Notes: generated by a model from the sequence alone, not told the origin. Counted from the first letter of the stretch, positions 1 through 7,495 are shown. The stretch is DNA of 36,831 nt from Xylanibacter caecicola (GCF_013166515.1 NZ_JABKKJ010000025.1:1-36831), one strand, 5' to 3'. Translations and numbers: made by a program.

Positions 1-120
1 GACAATTACATTCGGAATGTCGGAAAGAAACTGAATCTCCGTCCACGCAAAAAACTCAATTTCTCAACTCCAAAAGAAGAATTCTTCAAACAAATCGCTA
101 TTTTTGCACTTGCCAGTTGA
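1..120 (+). pseudogene. IS30-type transposase, C-terminal fragment (cut by window edge)
   Basis: The open frame from base 1 to the TGA at 118-120 encodes about 39 residues. It contains LNLRPRKKLNF followed by a TPKEEFF segment and ends IFALAS. The N-R-P-R-K-x-L pattern followed by TPxEvF is the usual C-terminus of IS30-family transposases. The rest of the gene lies outside the window, so whether the element is intact cannot be judged. The element's right end is probably within a few bases of the stop, because the next homologous sequence (130-228) belongs to a different transposase reading frame on the other strand. Confidence 0.65.
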
Positions 121-129
121 ACCTGCGCG

Positions 130-228
130 GTGTACTCCAAGAGCCTTGGCGATGTCAATAGGACGTTCTTTGTTTTGCAGTCTGAAAGATATTTCGTACC
201 TTTGCAACTCTGTTAGATGCTTTGCCAT
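130..228 (-). pseudogene. IS30-type transposase, N-terminal remnant
   Basis: Reading leftward from the ATG at 226-228, the first 33 codons give MAKHLTELQRYEISFRLQ, then a stretch ending DIAKALGVH. This is the N-terminal helix-turn-helix (HTH_38-like) of IS30 transposases: L-T-x-x-Q-R-Y-x-I ... I-A-x-x-L-G-V-H. Homology stops at about base 130. The frame then runs antisense into the neighbouring IS30 3' end and terminates at 64-66. The simplest reading is that the plus-strand IS element inserted into this transposase gene just after its HTH. Confidence 0.6.
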
Positions 229-256
229 ATTTGCAACTTATGTGGAAGTTTGTCTG

Positions 257-264
257 CAAAGGTA
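257..264 (-). promoter_or_regulatory. Bacteroidetes -7 box upstream of IS30 remnant
   Basis: TACCTTTG read on the minus strand matches the Bacteroidetes -7 consensus TAnnTTTG. It sits about 29 bases upstream of the transposase ATG at 228. No convincing -33 TTTG is visible. Confidence 0.4.
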
Positions 265-277
265 AGCATTTAATATC

Positions 278-310
278 GGGGACGAAAGAGGTTATAGGTC
301 TTTTGTCCCC
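278..310. repeat. 12-bp imperfect inverted repeat (hairpin)
   Basis: GGGGACGAAAGA and TCTTTTGTCCCC are complementary with one mismatch and separated by nine bases. It lies between the minus-strand operon that ends at 430 and the IS30 remnant. It could be an end structure of the old IS or a transcription end; no T-run follows on either strand. Nothing else recognisable was seen in 311-429. Confidence 0.4.
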
Positions 311-429
311 ATTTTATATGCTCTTTGCTTACTCACTTCTTTGACACATTTGTTGCATTATCAATTTGAATTCAGCCATTACAACTCGTATGGCTCACGT
401 TAAGCATGTTTCATGCCACGCAATATTAT

Positions 430-1074
430 TCATTCAAAATACATCAAACCATTCTTTATTGATATTGTATGCAATACGGCATCGTCAGCCGGAGTGTACT
501 CATCCGTCCACTCTATTACATTCTCTTGCAAATTAAATAGCAAGTCTCCATTTTCACGAACCACATTGTTTACAATCATCCTCTTATTAAATACAAGACA
601 CGCTCTTCCATGAGCCAATATGATAATTGTAAGATATGGAGGCTGACTCATCAATGTAGCACCTGTGAAGAACAGAGCAACCTCGCCGTTTACCAACGTT
701 TCATGATAAAAAGATTTATTGCCGTATTGCAATCCGGGCATAGAAACACGTTCCCAACCTTCATCATACTGCAAGTTCAACACTTCGCCCTGACCCGTAT
801 TTATTTCTATGACATTAAAATCTCCCGTCTCATTCTCCCAACCATTATATCTAAGACATCTTATCGTATAACCGACATCCGTATTTATCACCGATGTCTC
901 TTTTAAGATATAAGGTTCTATATCAGAATGGGTTCCATTGATAAATGGTTCTATATACTCCGGAGATGTTATAATATTTCCATTATCACCTGTTCTGAAT
1001 ATTTGTATCTGCCCATATACATTCAATATTGACAAATATGTTACAAAAAACAATAATATACTTCTCATAATCAT
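430..1074 (-). CDS. Exported protein of unknown function, partner of the amidase-like gene
   Basis: The 214-residue product begins with a hydrophobic segment (MIMRSILLFFVTYLSILNVYG) that looks like a Sec signal peptide cleaved before QIQ. The rest is soluble and predicted beta-rich, without a family I recognise. The start codon overlaps the TGA of the upstream gene as ATGA (1071-1074), the tightest coupling in the operon, so the two proteins are probably made in a fixed ratio. A second ATG at 1066-1068 would remove two residues. Both this gene and the upstream one are visibly more A+T-rich than the next two genes of the operon. An exported partner coupled to a peptidoglycan-amidase-like protein could be an immunity or inhibitor protein; that is inference from position only. 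Confidence 0.7.
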   Translation of the reverse strand: MIMRSILLFFVTYLSILNVYGQIQIFRTGDNGNIITSPEYIEPFINGTHSDIEPYILKETSVINTDVGYTIRCLRYNGWENETGDFNVIEINTGQGEVLNLQYDEGWERVSMPGLQYGNKSFYHETLVNGEVALFFTGATLMSQPPYLTIIILAHGRACLVFNKRMIVNNVVRENGDLLFNLQENVIEWTDEYTPADDAVLHTISIKNGLMYFE

Positions 1075-1925
1075 TTATATTTAAAAAATACTACTTCATT
1101 TTTCTTACTTGAACCAAAGCTCTTACTTATCGGTTGACAAGAACTCCTCTTCATATATCCAGTATCCATTGCATTGGGTACATAACCACCCCAACTACCA
1201 CTATATGTTGATTCACCAGGTACTATTACAACAACATGTCCGCTATTTCCGGTGGGATTTATCCATCCTGCAACAACAAAAAAGCCTTCATTTGCAAGCC
1301 TTTGAGCATTTGTTATAGAGATTCTTTCCCAATGTATAGGATTGTTCATCCAATATCGCACCATATCATTAGCTCTTTTACCCTCCAAATCATTTTTATT
1401 AAATAAACTTTTAAAAGCTATTTTCACGCCAAAATTACAATAAGCATTTTTGGTTCCATATTTGGATATTATAGTAGCCACAGTATTTTTTGCTGTATTT
1501 GTTATTTGCGATGGTGTCTTTCTATTTAATTCATCTTTATTATCTATATTTTTATCATCAATAATATCATCATCACTATTATCATTTTCAATATCGTTCT
1601 CATCATTTGAATAATCATCACCCTGATCTGGTTGTCTCCACCAGTCATCGTCATTATCATTGTCATCCGGTGTAATTACGACTCCATAACCATAATAATC
1701 GTCATAGTCATAATCACTTCCACCGCCATCGTCTTTACCGTTACTTCCATATCCGTCCCATCCGGCATCTGTCCATGAATCATAGTCATAACTGCCGTCG
1801 TCGTCGTCATCCTCGTTCCATGGATCCCATGTACCCCAATCGTCATCATCATCGTCCCAACAAGCATAGCTTGTCAAGGGCATTGACAAAGATATGGCTA
1901 AAAACAATATCTTCAGTATTCTCAT
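1071..1925 (-). CDS. Exported Asp-rich protein with NlpC/P60- or CHAP-like cysteine amidase domain
   Basis: The 284-residue product has an N-terminal hydrophobic segment ending SYAC, immediately followed by W and six Asp. Residues 23-130 are an extremely Asp/Trp/Tyr/Gly-rich, low-complexity spacer. The C-terminal domain (about 145-284) has a papain-fold signature: Cys163 in AYCNFGVKIAF at a helix start, then AQRLANEGFFVVAGW, and His230 in GHVVVIVPG. This Cys...His order fits NlpC/P60, CHAP and amidase-toxin families that cut peptidoglycan peptides; no closer family could be assigned. Cys22 followed by acidic residues resembles the surface lipoprotein export signal of Bacteroidetes, but position -3 is Ser, so the lipobox is poor and plain signal peptidase I cleavage is an alternative. 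It lies 10 bases after the Sel1 gene and overlaps the next gene. Confidence 0.6.
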   Translation of the reverse strand: MRILKILFLAISLSMPLTSYACWDDDDDDWGTWDPWNEDDDDDGSYDYDSWTDAGWDGYGSNGKDDGGGSDYDYDDYYGYGVVITPDDNDNDDDWWRQPDQGDDYSNDENDIENDNSDDDIIDDKNIDNKDELNRKTPSQITNTAKNTVATIISKYGTKNAYCNFGVKIAFKSLFNKNDLEGKRANDMVRYWMNNPIHWERISITNAQRLANEGFFVVAGWINPTGNSGHVVVIVPGESTYSGSWGGYVPNAMDTGYMKRSSCQPISKSFGSSKKNEVVFFKYK

Positions 1926-1935
1926 GGTTAAATTA

Positions 1936-3339
1936 CTATAAATGAATGATGTTTACGCTCTCGTGCATGCCCTCACCATCTATGCTTAGGATGTATTGTC
2001 CTTTGGCAAGCGGAACATTGACAGTGATGTTGTTGGCTCCTTCCGATAAATGATGACTTCCGCAATCCGCCAGTCTCGCTCCAGATACGCTGTATATGCT
2101 CATTTTTACCATACACTGCTTGCGTGCAGTAATATTCACGGTAAATCGGTCGTCTGTTATCGGCATAGGTGTAACTTTCGGAGCATCTACCGACAAAACA
2201 TTGTCTATGCTTGTAGTGGCAAAATCACGTTTCATTATCGCCACCATGGGTTTACGCTTCTCTCGTGTAGAGGTCTTTGCCGTAGAAATCCGCGTGTACA
2301 TGGTATTGTCCGGCGAGAATTCGAACGACATGTTACTGATTACCCACTTAAGCAGCTTCTCTTCATCCGTAATTCTGCGTCTTGACCAACTGTTCCCAAC
2401 CCTTCTGTCCGACACGAAGACGGCACGGACATCATCACCCGACATCCATCTTACAGACAATAAACTGTCATCCAATGATATATACATTGACAAGTCTTCC
2501 TCTTTCAGTATCTGTTTGCCGGACCAGTCGTATGTATATATCTTACCGCTCCACGTACCGGCAATAGAATCCCTGCGTGCCGTCTTGCACATGGCTTTCA
2601 TCCTGCGTGCGCTTCTGTAAGAACTGCTTATTCTTTTCCACTCGGTTTTTCCACTTGCGTTTTGCGCCTTTATAGAGTCAAGCACGTTGTTTTTCGTCAA
2701 GTCCACAGTCCATCCGTGCCCGTTCTTTACAGCCCTTTCGAAATATTTCTCGGCTTTCTTATAGTCTGGAACCGTATCATATCCATGAGCATAATAGGTG
2801 CCCAACAGGAAGCTGCAACCCGGATGGTTCTTGCCCGAGCCTTTTTCAAGAAGTTCCACAGCCTTGGCATAATCTTGTCTCACACCCATGCCTTTATACG
2901 TAAGATATCCCGCGCCGTAACATCCCTGTGCGCTTCCTCTGTCAGCCGCCTCTTTGTAACAGGCATACGCAATGGTAAGGTTACGCCCTACGCCGTCGCC
3001 AAACTGATACATTCGTCCCAACTCGCACATAGCCCGTTTGTCCCCGCAAGCCGCCGCCTCGTTCAGCAAACGACGGGCAGACATGACACTACGCTTCACA
3101 CCCTCGCCCTTTATATACATCAAGCCGAGTTCACGCATACCCACAATATGTTTCTTTCGGGCAAGATATTTATATATATAAGCAGCCTTCTCAAGGTCGA
3201 CACTTGTATTTATTCCATATTTGCAGTTGTGGGCAATCCTCAGCAGTCGCTTCGTGCTTATCGAATCGAGAGGATGTCCCTGCATACGTACTGCGGCAAA
3301 AGCACAGAACATACATATTATTAATATAATCTTTTTCAT
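1936..3339 (-). CDS. Exported Sel1-repeat protein with C-terminal type IX-like sorting tail
   Basis: The ATG at 3339 gives MKKIILIICMFCAFAAV, a clear signal peptide. A longer frame from GTG at 3348 would overlap the upstream gene, and the AAGGTGG-type ribosome site in that gene's end favours the ATG. Residues of about 30-220 hold about five Sel1-like (TPR-related) repeats such as ARRLLNEAAACGDKRAMCELGRMYQFGDGVG, which usually scaffold protein-protein contacts. A middle segment begins IAGTWSGKIYTYDW and is beta-rich and unassigned. The last 70 or so residues (MVKMSIYSVSGARLADCG ... GQYILSIDGEG) look like a type A sorting domain of the type IX system, so surface display or secretion is likely. 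The gene starts two bases after the upstream stop. Confidence 0.8.
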   Translation of the reverse strand: MKKIILIICMFCAFAAVRMQGHPLDSISTKRLLRIAHNCKYGINTSVDLEKAAYIYKYLARKKHIVGMRELGLMYIKGEGVKRSVMSARRLLNEAAACGDKRAMCELGRMYQFGDGVGRNLTIAYACYKEAADRGSAQGCYGAGYLTYKGMGVRQDYAKAVELLEKGSGKNHPGCSFLLGTYYAHGYDTVPDYKKAEKYFERAVKNGHGWTVDLTKNNVLDSIKAQNASGKTEWKRISSSYRSARRMKAMCKTARRDSIAGTWSGKIYTYDWSGKQILKEEDLSMYISLDDSLLSVRWMSGDDVRAVFVSDRRVGNSWSRRRITDEEKLLKWVISNMSFEFSPDNTMYTRISTAKTSTREKRKPMVAIMKRDFATTSIDNVLSVDAPKVTPMPITDDRFTVNITARKQCMVKMSIYSVSGARLADCGSHHLSEGANNITVNVPLAKGQYILSIDGEGMHESVNIIHL

Positions 3340-3341
3340 TG

Positions 3342-3935
3342 TCACCACCTTACCTTTCCGTTTACAAAACGTCCCTGCGCTTTCTGCTTTTCACGTATTT
3401 CGCTCTCTCGCAATGACACAGGTTGCACTTGTTTAAGCCTGCGTATGTTTTCCTTTTGTTTCTTTATATTATATTTGTCCCTGACATATACAATCTTTTC
3501 CGCCATAAGATAATTGAATATGGCGGTTTTCTTCTCCTTAAGCTCCGCATCTGTATACTCTCCCGTCTCAGAAAGCAAGTCTGTTTTGTACTGTGCTTTT
3601 ACTTCTATCTCCGGAGTTGATGTCACACGTATATACCTGTTACGCTGCGGTTCGGTCAGTGTATTCATCAGTGCTTCATTAAAAGCCTTGCCTGCCTCGT
3701 ACTTCATTCTTGCCGCCACCACGGCATCTTTTATGTCATAAAGCGAAGAATCGATCTTCTCGTTATACCTGTCGTATGCTTCGCGTATGGCTTTTTCCTG
3801 CTCTACGGACAACTTTACGATTTTTGTAATTTCAATGATTTTACGGTCAGATCTCTGTCCCGTCTGCTGTCCATTATCGGCAAAAACGTTTCCGGTAAGA
3901 AGCACGGGAAACAATAGAAACAAAAATCTTTTCAT
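3342..3935 (-). CDS. Small exported Spy/LTxxQ-like helical protein
   Basis: The 197-residue product has a signal peptide (MKRFLFLLFPVLLTGNVFA) and is otherwise strongly helical and charged. Two LTxxQ-like motifs are visible, LSVEQ (about residue 43) and LTEPQ (about 92), separated by a helix rich in Lys and Glu. This is the pattern of Spy/CpxP-type periplasmic proteins, which in Proteobacteria act as chaperones or stress sensors; Bacteroidetes carry many uncharacterised relatives. It is the first gene of the four-gene minus-strand operon and has a -7 box about 47 bases upstream of its ATG. The family call is moderate; a generic helical periplasmic protein remains possible. Confidence 0.65.
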   Translation of the reverse strand: MKRFLFLLFPVLLTGNVFADNGQQTGQRSDRKIIEITKIVKLSVEQEKAIREAYDRYNEKIDSSLYDIKDAVVAARMKYEAGKAFNEALMNTLTEPQRNRYIRVTSTPEIEVKAQYKTDLLSETGEYTDAELKEKKTAIFNYLMAEKIVYVRDKYNIKKQKENIRRLKQVQPVSLRESEIREKQKAQGRFVNGKVRW

Positions 3936-3981
3936 GTCGTTTGTGTTTTTTAGTTTGTTTAATGTTTGTTTTTCATATCTG

Positions 3982-3989
3982 CAAATATA
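3982..3989 (-). promoter_or_regulatory. Predicted promoter -7 box of the 3935-430 operon
   Basis: TATATTTG on the minus strand matches TAnnTTTG and lies about 47 bases before the first ATG. No clear -33 TTTG was found. Transcription would start near 3975. Confidence 0.5.
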
Positions 3990-4095
3990 GTATTTTCATC
4001 ATTACGTTGTTTGATGACGTACACCTTTTTCCCGTTTTTATGACTATTATGACAATTCGTCATATCAAAAAAAACAAAATGTTATGACATGTGGT

Positions 4096-4155
4096 TTTAC
4101 AAACTTTTTACAGGCTGTTTACATTTTATTTACAAGCATTTTACAACTTTTTACA
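4096..4155. repeat. TTTAC(A) repeated about every 11 bp, six copies
   Basis: TTTAC begins at 4096, 4107, 4118, 4129, 4140 and 4150, so five copies are exactly 11 bp apart and the last is 10. The bases between copies vary. The array lies between the divergent operons 3935 (minus) and pta (plus), directly before the 22-bp array. Helically phased direct repeats like this usually suggest cooperative binding of a protein to one face of DNA. Confidence 0.75.
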
Positions 4156-4190
4156 TCCTCGATGTATCTCTCTGAAAATCAAGATGATAC

Positions 4191-4278
4191 CTTTTAGCTT
4201 CCAAAAGGTGGCATTTCAGACTCTGAAAGGTGGTCTTTCAGAATGCAAAAGGGCACCTTTTAGAATGCTAAAGGTCAG
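4191..4278. repeat. Four degenerate palindromic units with exact 22-bp period
   Basis: Units start at 4191, 4213, 4235 and 4257, each reading approximately YTTTYAG, four variable bases, then a CnAAAGG core and a variable tail. Each is a small palindrome, for example CTTTTAGAATGCTAAAGG and TTTCAGACTCTGAAA. It lies about 95-180 bases upstream of the predicted pta -7 box. A short frame, 4091-4339, is an artefact of this repeat tract. Confidence 0.8.
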
Positions 4279-4371
4279 CTGTTGGAAAACAGACATTCAC
4301 GTGCAAGGGAAAAATAAACGGCATGCAAGTCTTTTTTAACGTCTGATAAGACTTTATTCAGTTTTTTTTTC

Positions 4372-4379
4372 TACTTTTG
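4372..4379 (+). promoter_or_regulatory. Predicted pta promoter -7 box
   Basis: TACTTTTG matches TAnnTTTG and lies 112 bases upstream of the pta ATG, implying a leader of about 105 nt. The -33 element is not obvious. Confidence 0.5.
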
Positions 4380-4491
4380 CATAGCAAGGTATATACCGCA
4401 CGGAGACATGCCGCACGATGCCGGGAGTATATGCCCCGACCGACATGAACATACATATTAAAAACACATATATTAATAAACTACAAAACAA

Positions 4492-5502
4492 ATGGATTTA
4501 GTACAGCAAATCATCGAGCGCGCAAAGAGCAACAAACAGCGCATCGTGCTCCCCGAAGCAACAGAGGAGCGTACACTGAAAGCAGCCGACAAGGTGTTGG
4601 CTGAAGACATAGCAGACATAATCCTCATCGGCAATCCCGACGAGATTAACGGTCTGGCAGAGAAATGGGGACTGGAAAACATCGGCAAGGCAACGCTGAT
4701 AGACCCCGAGAACAATCCCAAGAGCGAAGAGTATGCCGCACTGCTTGCAGAGCTCCGCAAGAAGAAGGGCATGACAATAGAGCAGGCACGCGAGCTTGTA
4801 AAGAATCCTCTTTACTTAGGATGTATGATTATCAAGACGGGCGACGCCGACGGTCAGATATCAGGAGCGCTCAGCACAACGGGCGACACTCTGCGCCCCG
4901 CACTGCAGATCATCAAGTGCTCTCCGGGCATATCATGCGTCAGCGGTGCCATGCTGCTGATAACAAAGCAGCCGCAGTACGGCGAGAACGGTGTTCTTGT
5001 TGTGGGTGACGTTGCCGTAACGCCGATGCCCGATGCCAACCAGTTGGCACAGATTGCGGTATGTACCGCCCAGACGGCAAAGTCGGTAGCAGGTTTTGCA
5101 GACCCGCGCGTGGCAATGCTGAGTTTCTCTACCAAGGGCAGCGCAAGTCACGAGGTGGTAGACAAGGTCGTTGAGGCTACAAAACTTGCCAAGGAACTTG
5201 ACCCGTCGCTGAAGGTAGACGGCGAGCTTCAGGCAGACGCAGCCCTCGTTCCCGCCGTAGGCGAAAAAAAGGCGCCGGGCAGCGAGATAGCAGGTCATGC
5301 CAACGTGCTGGTATTCCCTAACCTCGAGGTGGGCAACATCGGCTACAAGATGGTTCAGCGCCTTGGCGACGCAGAGGCCCTTGGTCCGATTCTCCAGGGT
5401 ATAGCACGCCCCGTGAACGACCTCAGCCGCGGCTGCTCCGTAGACGACATCTACAAGATGGTTGCCATAACGGCTTGTCAGGCGATGGATGCGAAGGCGT
5501 AA
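4492..5502 (+). CDS. pta: Phosphate acetyltransferase
   Basis: Pta interconverts acetyl-CoA plus phosphate with acetyl phosphate plus CoA in the cytoplasm. Acetate kinase downstream then makes ATP, giving the main acetate fermentation route. The 336-residue length is that of the short, single-domain Pta (PTA_PTB family). Visible family signatures include [17 protein letters not shown] near the N-terminus, the [18 protein letters not shown] segment (about residues 124-141), [24 protein letters not shown] and the C-terminal [22 protein letters not shown]. No disruption was seen. The start is preceded by an A-rich tract rather than a strong Shine-Dalgarno, typical for Bacteroidetes. The usual direct pta-ackA linkage is interrupted here by the insert at 5506-6005. 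Confidence 0.97.
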   Translation: MDLVQQIIERAKSNKQRIVLPEATEERTLKAADKVLAEDIADIILIGNPDEINGLAEKWGLENIGKATLIDPENNPKSEEYAALLAELRKKKGMTIEQARELVKNPLYLGCMIIKTGDADGQISGALSTTGDTLRPALQIIKCSPGISCVSGAMLLITKQPQYGENGVLVVGDVAVTPMPDANQLAQIAVCTAQTAKSVAGFADPRVAMLSFSTKGSASHEVVDKVVEATKLAKELDPSLKVDGELQADAALVPAVGEKKAPGSEIAGHANVLVFPNLEVGNIGYKMVQRLGDAEALGPILQGIARPVNDLSRGCSVDDIYKMVAITACQAMDAKA

Positions 5503-5505
5503 GTA

Positions 5506-6005
5506 AATGAAGAATGAAGAATGAAGAATGAAGAATGAATATAACTCTTCTTTTATAAATTACAAGAGAGAAGGGTCGGTACTTCACATTAAAAGCTATT
5601 CTTTTGCAGTAAGAATAGTAAAAATGTTTCGCCATTTGTCCTGTGACGACTGGCACCTGGCAACAATCTACAAACAGGTGCTGTGTTCGGGAACATCCGT
5701 TTCTGCCAATGTACATGAATCGGAATTCGCTCAGAGTCCTTCAGACTTCGCTTCAAAACTTTCAATAGCATTAAAAGAAGCCAACGAAACAATGAATTGG
5801 CTCAATCTGTTGAGAGATACCGATTGCATCACGACAAAGGAATTTGAAAGCATGGCAGCTGATTGCAGCGAATTGATAGCTCTTTTAGTTGCCTCAATAA
5901 AAACCGTGAAACGTAACAGCAAAATAATAGTCAAATAAAATGAATGAAGTCTTGAAGCCGGAGAAGTAAATCACATTCTTCATTCTTCATTCTTCATTCT
6001 TCATT
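5506..6005. repeat. Intervening-sequence-like insert bounded by 31-bp inverted heptamer repeats
   Basis: The left arm, 5506-5536, is AATGAAG repeated four times plus AAT. The right arm, 5975-6005, is its exact reverse complement. The arms start 3 bases after the pta stop and end 6 bases before the ackA start, and they enclose one gene of the four-helix-bundle family. In RNA the arms would pair into one long stem with the gene as its loop, the arrangement seen for intervening sequences in bacterial 23S rRNA. Confidence 0.85.
5528..5938 (+). CDS. Four-helix-bundle protein (23S rRNA intervening-sequence family)
   Basis: The 136-residue product matches the family pattern: SVLHIKSYSFAVRIVKMFRHL, then YKQVLCSGTSVSANVHESE, DFASKLSIALKEANETMNWLNLL, and a final helix with ELIALLVASIKTVK. 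Proteins of this family are encoded in intervening sequences of 23S rRNA and elsewhere; their biochemical role is not established. The ATG at 5528 lies inside the left heptamer array, so the first codons (MKNE) are themselves repeat. The length is slightly above the usual 115-130 residues because of this N-terminal extension. It sits between pta and ackA in the same orientation and would be part of the same transcript. Confidence 0.85.
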   Translation: MKNEYNSSFINYKREGSVLHIKSYSFAVRIVKMFRHLSCDDWHLATIYKQVLCSGTSVSANVHESEFAQSPSDFASKLSIALKEANETMNWLNLLRDTDCITTKEFESMAADCSELIALLVASIKTVKRNSKIIVK

Positions 6006-6011
6006 TAAATT

Positions 6012-7205
6012 ATGAAAATATTAGTATTAAACTGCGGCAGCTCGTCCATCAAGTACGCGCTGTACAACATGGACGACAACTCTGTCATGGCATCGGGCGG
6101 AGCTGAGCGCGTGGGTCTTGACGGTGCTTTTGTGAAGGTGAAGCTGCCGAACGGAGAGAAAAGACAGGTTATGCACGACATTCCTGAGCATACGGAGGGA
6201 GTGAAATTCATCTTCAGTCTGCTCACCGATCCCGAGATCGGGGCTATCAAAGACCTGAAAGAGATTGACGCCGTAGGTCACCGCATGGTGCACGGAGGAG
6301 AGAAGTTCAACAAGAGCGTGGTGCTCGATGATGAGGTGCTGAGAGTGTTCGAAGAATGCAGCGACCTCGCACCGCTGCACAATCCGGCAAATCTGAAGGG
6401 TGTAAAGGCGGTAAGCGAGCTTATGCCCGGTCTGCCGCAGGTGGGTGTGTTCGACACGGCATTCCACCAGACAATGCCCAAGCACTCTTATCTATATGCC
6501 ATACCGTATGACCTGTACAAGGAATACGGCGTGCGCCGCTATGGCTTCCACGGCACCAGCCACCGCTACGTGTCGCAGCGTGTGTGCGAGTTCCTCGGCG
6601 TGAATGCTGCCGACAAGAAAATAATTACCTGCCACATCGGCAACGGAGGCAGTATAGCAGCAGTTGACGGCGGCAAGTGTGTGGACACGTCGATGGGACT
6701 GACACCGCTCGAAGGACTGATGATGGGAACACGCAGCGGAGACATCGACGGCGGAGCGATAACCTTCCTACAGAAGAAACTCAACCTCGATGCCGACGGC
6801 ATGTCAAATCTGCTAAACAAGAAGAGCGGCGTGGCAGGCGTGAGCGGTGTCTCTTCGGACATGAGAGAGGTCGATGCAGCAGCCCAAGAAGGCAACGAAC
6901 TGGCAAAAACGGCACTCGACATGTACAACTACCGCATAAAGAAATATGTTGGAGCATACACCGCTGCAATGGGCGGATGCGACATCATAGTATTCACGGC
7001 GGGTGTGGGCGAGAACCAGTCGTCTATGCGCGAAGAAGTCTGCGAGAACATGGAATGGATGGGCATCAAACTCGACAAGGAGAAAAACAGCGCCGTTCAC
7101 GGTGAAGAAGCTGTGATATCCACTCCCGACTCGAAAGTTACGGTTGTCGTAATCCCCACCGACGAGGAGCTGATGATTGCGACAGACACGATGAACCTGC
7201 TGTAA
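6012..7205 (+). CDS. ackA: Acetate kinase
   Basis: AckA converts acetyl phosphate and ADP to acetate and ATP in the cytoplasm, completing the pathway begun by Pta. The 397-residue length is standard. ASKHA-fold signatures are all present: LNCGSSSIKY at residues 5-14, GHRMVHGGE, GVFDTAFHQTMP, YGFHGTSHRYV (the catalytic-region His), HIGNGGSIAAVDGGK, GTRSGDIDGG and FTAGVGENQ. The ATG lies only 6 bases after the right arm of the inverted repeat, so a folded stem would crowd its ribosome site. A strong terminator follows at 7232-7272. Confidence 0.97.
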   Translation: MKILVLNCGSSSIKYALYNMDDNSVMASGGAERVGLDGAFVKVKLPNGEKRQVMHDIPEHTEGVKFIFSLLTDPEIGAIKDLKEIDAVGHRMVHGGEKFNKSVVLDDEVLRVFEECSDLAPLHNPANLKGVKAVSELMPGLPQVGVFDTAFHQTMPKHSYLYAIPYDLYKEYGVRRYGFHGTSHRYVSQRVCEFLGVNAADKKIITCHIGNGGSIAAVDGGKCVDTSMGLTPLEGLMMGTRSGDIDGGAITFLQKKLNLDADGMSNLLNKKSGVAGVSGVSSDMREVDAAAQEGNELAKTALDMYNYRIKKYVGAYTAAMGGCDIIVFTAGVGENQSSMREEVCENMEWMGIKLDKEKNSAVHGEEAVISTPDSKVTVVVIPTDEELMIATDTMNLL

Positions 7206-7231
7206 TACGGCACGGAAATATCCGATCATAC

Positions 7232-7272
7232 AAAGACAGGAACAGGCGTAAAGCCTGTTGCCTGTCTTTTTT
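7232..7272 (+). terminator. Rho-independent terminator of pta-ackA
   Basis: AAAGACAGGAACAGGC and GCCTGTTGCCTGTC pair around a five-base loop (GTAAA), and a run of six T follows. It begins 27 bases after the ackA stop. Confidence 0.9.
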
Positions 7273-7428
7273 CATTTTCTACCGGACGAAATAACAATAA
7301 CACATGCCGCACACGATATAAGACATTAGTATCCATAGGGATAAGCTGAAAGTCCTTTTTTAGGGAAAAATAAAGTTAAAACATCACAATATTTCATTAC
7401 TCGAAACAATCCGTTAAATTAAATAATG

Positions 7429-7436
7429 TATCTTTG
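7429..7436 (+). promoter_or_regulatory. Predicted promoter -7 box of the efflux operon
   Basis: TATCTTTG matches TAnnTTTG, 109 bases upstream of the adaptor ATG. The interval 7273-7428 shows nothing else recognisable. Confidence 0.55.
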
Positions 7437-7442
7437 CACGCA

Positions 7443-7495
7443 GAAAACTTTTTAACAGTGTAAAGTTTTCTATATCGGCATTCATTGTATGCCGA
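7443..7495 (+). promoter_or_regulatory. Two consecutive hairpins in the efflux operon leader
   Basis: Hairpin one is GAAAACTTT (7443-7451) with AAAGTTTTC (7462-7470). Hairpin two is TCGGCAT (7475-7481) with ATGCCGA (7489-7495) and a seven-base loop. Both stems are perfect, and they sit just after the predicted start site and about 50 bases before the adaptor ATG. No T-run follows, so leader structure or an operator is more likely than termination. Confidence 0.5.

Noticed and set aside
1676..1867. Met/Thr-rich 63-codon ORF inside the amidase gene
   Set aside because: It is the out-of-frame reading of the Asp-codon (GAT/GAC) run.
4091..4339. 82-codon plus-strand ORF
   Set aside because: It is translated from the TTTACA and 22-bp repeat tracts; no ribosome site or protein-like pattern.
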